DNA from: Dactylorhiza incarnata
Lineage: Eukaryota; Streptophyta; Magnoliopsida; Asparagales; Orchidaceae
Length of the DNA: 64,000 nucleotides
Assembly (NCBI GenBank): GCA_033032865.1
Contig: JAWHQI010000509.1
Coordinates: 124,001-188,000, forward strand
Direction: 5' to 3'
Under the pieces are notes generated by a model. That model was not told where the DNA came from. It searched no databases and saw nothing but the letters and a program-made list of their open reading frames with translations. Position numbers and translations under genes: made by a program. The number at the start of each line of letters is the position of its first letter. Position 1 is the first letter of the stretch. Positions 62,963 to 64,000 of the stretch are shown here, in pieces.

Positions 62963-64000
62963 AATGTGTGAGAGAAGCTATATAAAAATATATTTCAAAT
63001 TTGAAATTCTCATAGAATATCCTAAATGTCATCACAAAAATCGGATTCACAACACAAAAATCAGATTAAACGCTATTTTCGAAATTCAAACGTCGTTCAT
63101 GATTCAGTGCACAAAAATCGGATTCACAATGAAAAATGTTAGGAGGTAGAGAACAAAAAAGTTTCTTCGGTGGAATGTCATTCCTCTGCCAAACAACATC
63201 TTCTGCTCCAAAAATAAACGGGTGTTCTTCCGTGATAAGAAATGACGATTGTTATCCGTGTTAATAAAATTAAAGGTGTGTGTGCGTCACTACGTAATTG
63301 TATTATCGAAAATTAAGGATAATGAATTTGTTGAATGCAGCGACGACAGAACGCACAAGGATCGTTCTTATCCAAATATTATTTGTCTTAAGTGGAATTT
63401 TAAACGCATGCTACATTATCTAATTGAGAACGCAAATTGAGAAGCACACAAATATTATAATACTGAAATAGAGCGATAGAATTACTGAAGTGCGGAATTA
63501 AATTATACCGCTCTTTGATTCCCGCTCGTTCTTCATGATGGCTGCGATGCCCAATAATCTTGCAGTATTCTTCCTTATGTCCGCGGCGTCAGCGGAAGAT
63601 CCCGATAACAAACAATGAAATCTCTATATGCGTGCTCCACAACAAAAATCTTAGCATAACATGTGCTATGAATTAATCAGTCAATATAAATCAAAGTGAA
63701 ACAGAGATTAGGATGAGGTTAGAATTTAGGATAACATTATGAAGAATGTGTGCACACGTAATTGTTATCCTAGTTTGGTGGTCAACCAATTTCTCGAATG
63801 AATGCACTAAACCATGTTTTGAGAAATTCTTTATGTGCTCAAAAGGACACGTATGTCTCTTTCTTAAGAATTCACTTAATGTGTCATAATGGACATACAA
63901 AGGCTTAATGAAAATAAATGAAGTGCTCATAAGCCTTATGCTCAGACTGACACTCGTCCGAGTCTTTTGAATGAAGTGTGATATATCACAACGCGCTATG
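62963..64000. other. Unrecognised AT-rich sequence
   Basis: Single-copy within the window. Short frames (62964-63149, 63249-63440, 63691-63930 minus) have no recognisable domain. Around 63000-63120 the phrase CACAAAAATCGGATTCACAA and variants recurs three times. No LTR edge, primer site or inverted repeat was found. Confidence 0.5.

Noticed and set aside
62963..64000. Search for a host gene or tRNA at the right edge
   Set aside because: Only short frames, no splice-consistent coding pattern, no tRNA-like fold recognised by eye.

Overview
This window is intergenic plant DNA made almost entirely of nested transposable elements; I found no host gene, tRNA or rRNA gene. A flowering plant is indicated by the mix of families: Ty3/gypsy chromoviruses of Tekay/Del type with a tRNA-Met primer site (TGGTATCAGAG), Ty3/gypsy Tat/Retand-like elements, SIRE-like Ty1/copia elements with several polypurine tracts, an hAT-Ac transposon, and a short CCCTAAA telomere-type run. 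The species cannot be named from the sequence. Family assignments come from motifs read by eye, not from searches.

Layout. 1-2416: minus-strand gypsy element (gag start, primer site, LTR) inserted in a SIRE-like copia reverse transcriptase. 2417-6073: the rest of that copia element (end of RT, RNase H, 3' region, LTR). 6074-7982: plus-strand Tat/Retand-like pol (RT, RNase H, archaeal-type RNase H, integrase zinc finger), broken by frameshifts. 7983-27820: a minus-strand gag-only Tat-like element with a 3' region of about thirty 86-bp tandem repeats. Inside those repeats sits a complete Tekay element (11629-24169, target duplication CCGAG), and inside its gag sits a truncated copia 3' end (24945-26613). 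27821-39250: a second, internally deleted Tekay element whose 5' LTR carries an hAT transposon (28293-30902) with a perfect 8-bp duplication; the 3' LTR keeps the empty site. 39251-46289: SIRE-like gag-only copia element. 46290-49663: Tat integrase C-terminus, 86/87-bp repeats and LTR. About 39384-50933 is repeated in tandem as 50934-62962; the second copy has gained an hAT-like insert and a 2.4-kb solo LTR and has lost about 2 kb of copia LTR. 62963-64000 is unrecognised.

How the parts work. The only near-complete coding unit is the Tekay gag-pol (16721-21411). It reads as one frame if two short introns are removed, but two stop codons and a changed RT catalytic residue make it inactive. Its LTRs were about 5.4 kb, longer than its interior. 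The gag-only Tat-like and SIRE-like elements would have depended on other elements for reverse transcriptase and integrase.

The most unusual signal is that two short palindromic words, TTCGTCGAA/TTCGACGAA and GGCGCTAGCGCC-like, recur as dense arrays in non-coding parts of unrelated elements (copia LTRs, a copia 3' region, gypsy LTRs). One array looks like a discrete cassette of about 0.5 kb that is absent from the related Tekay LTR.
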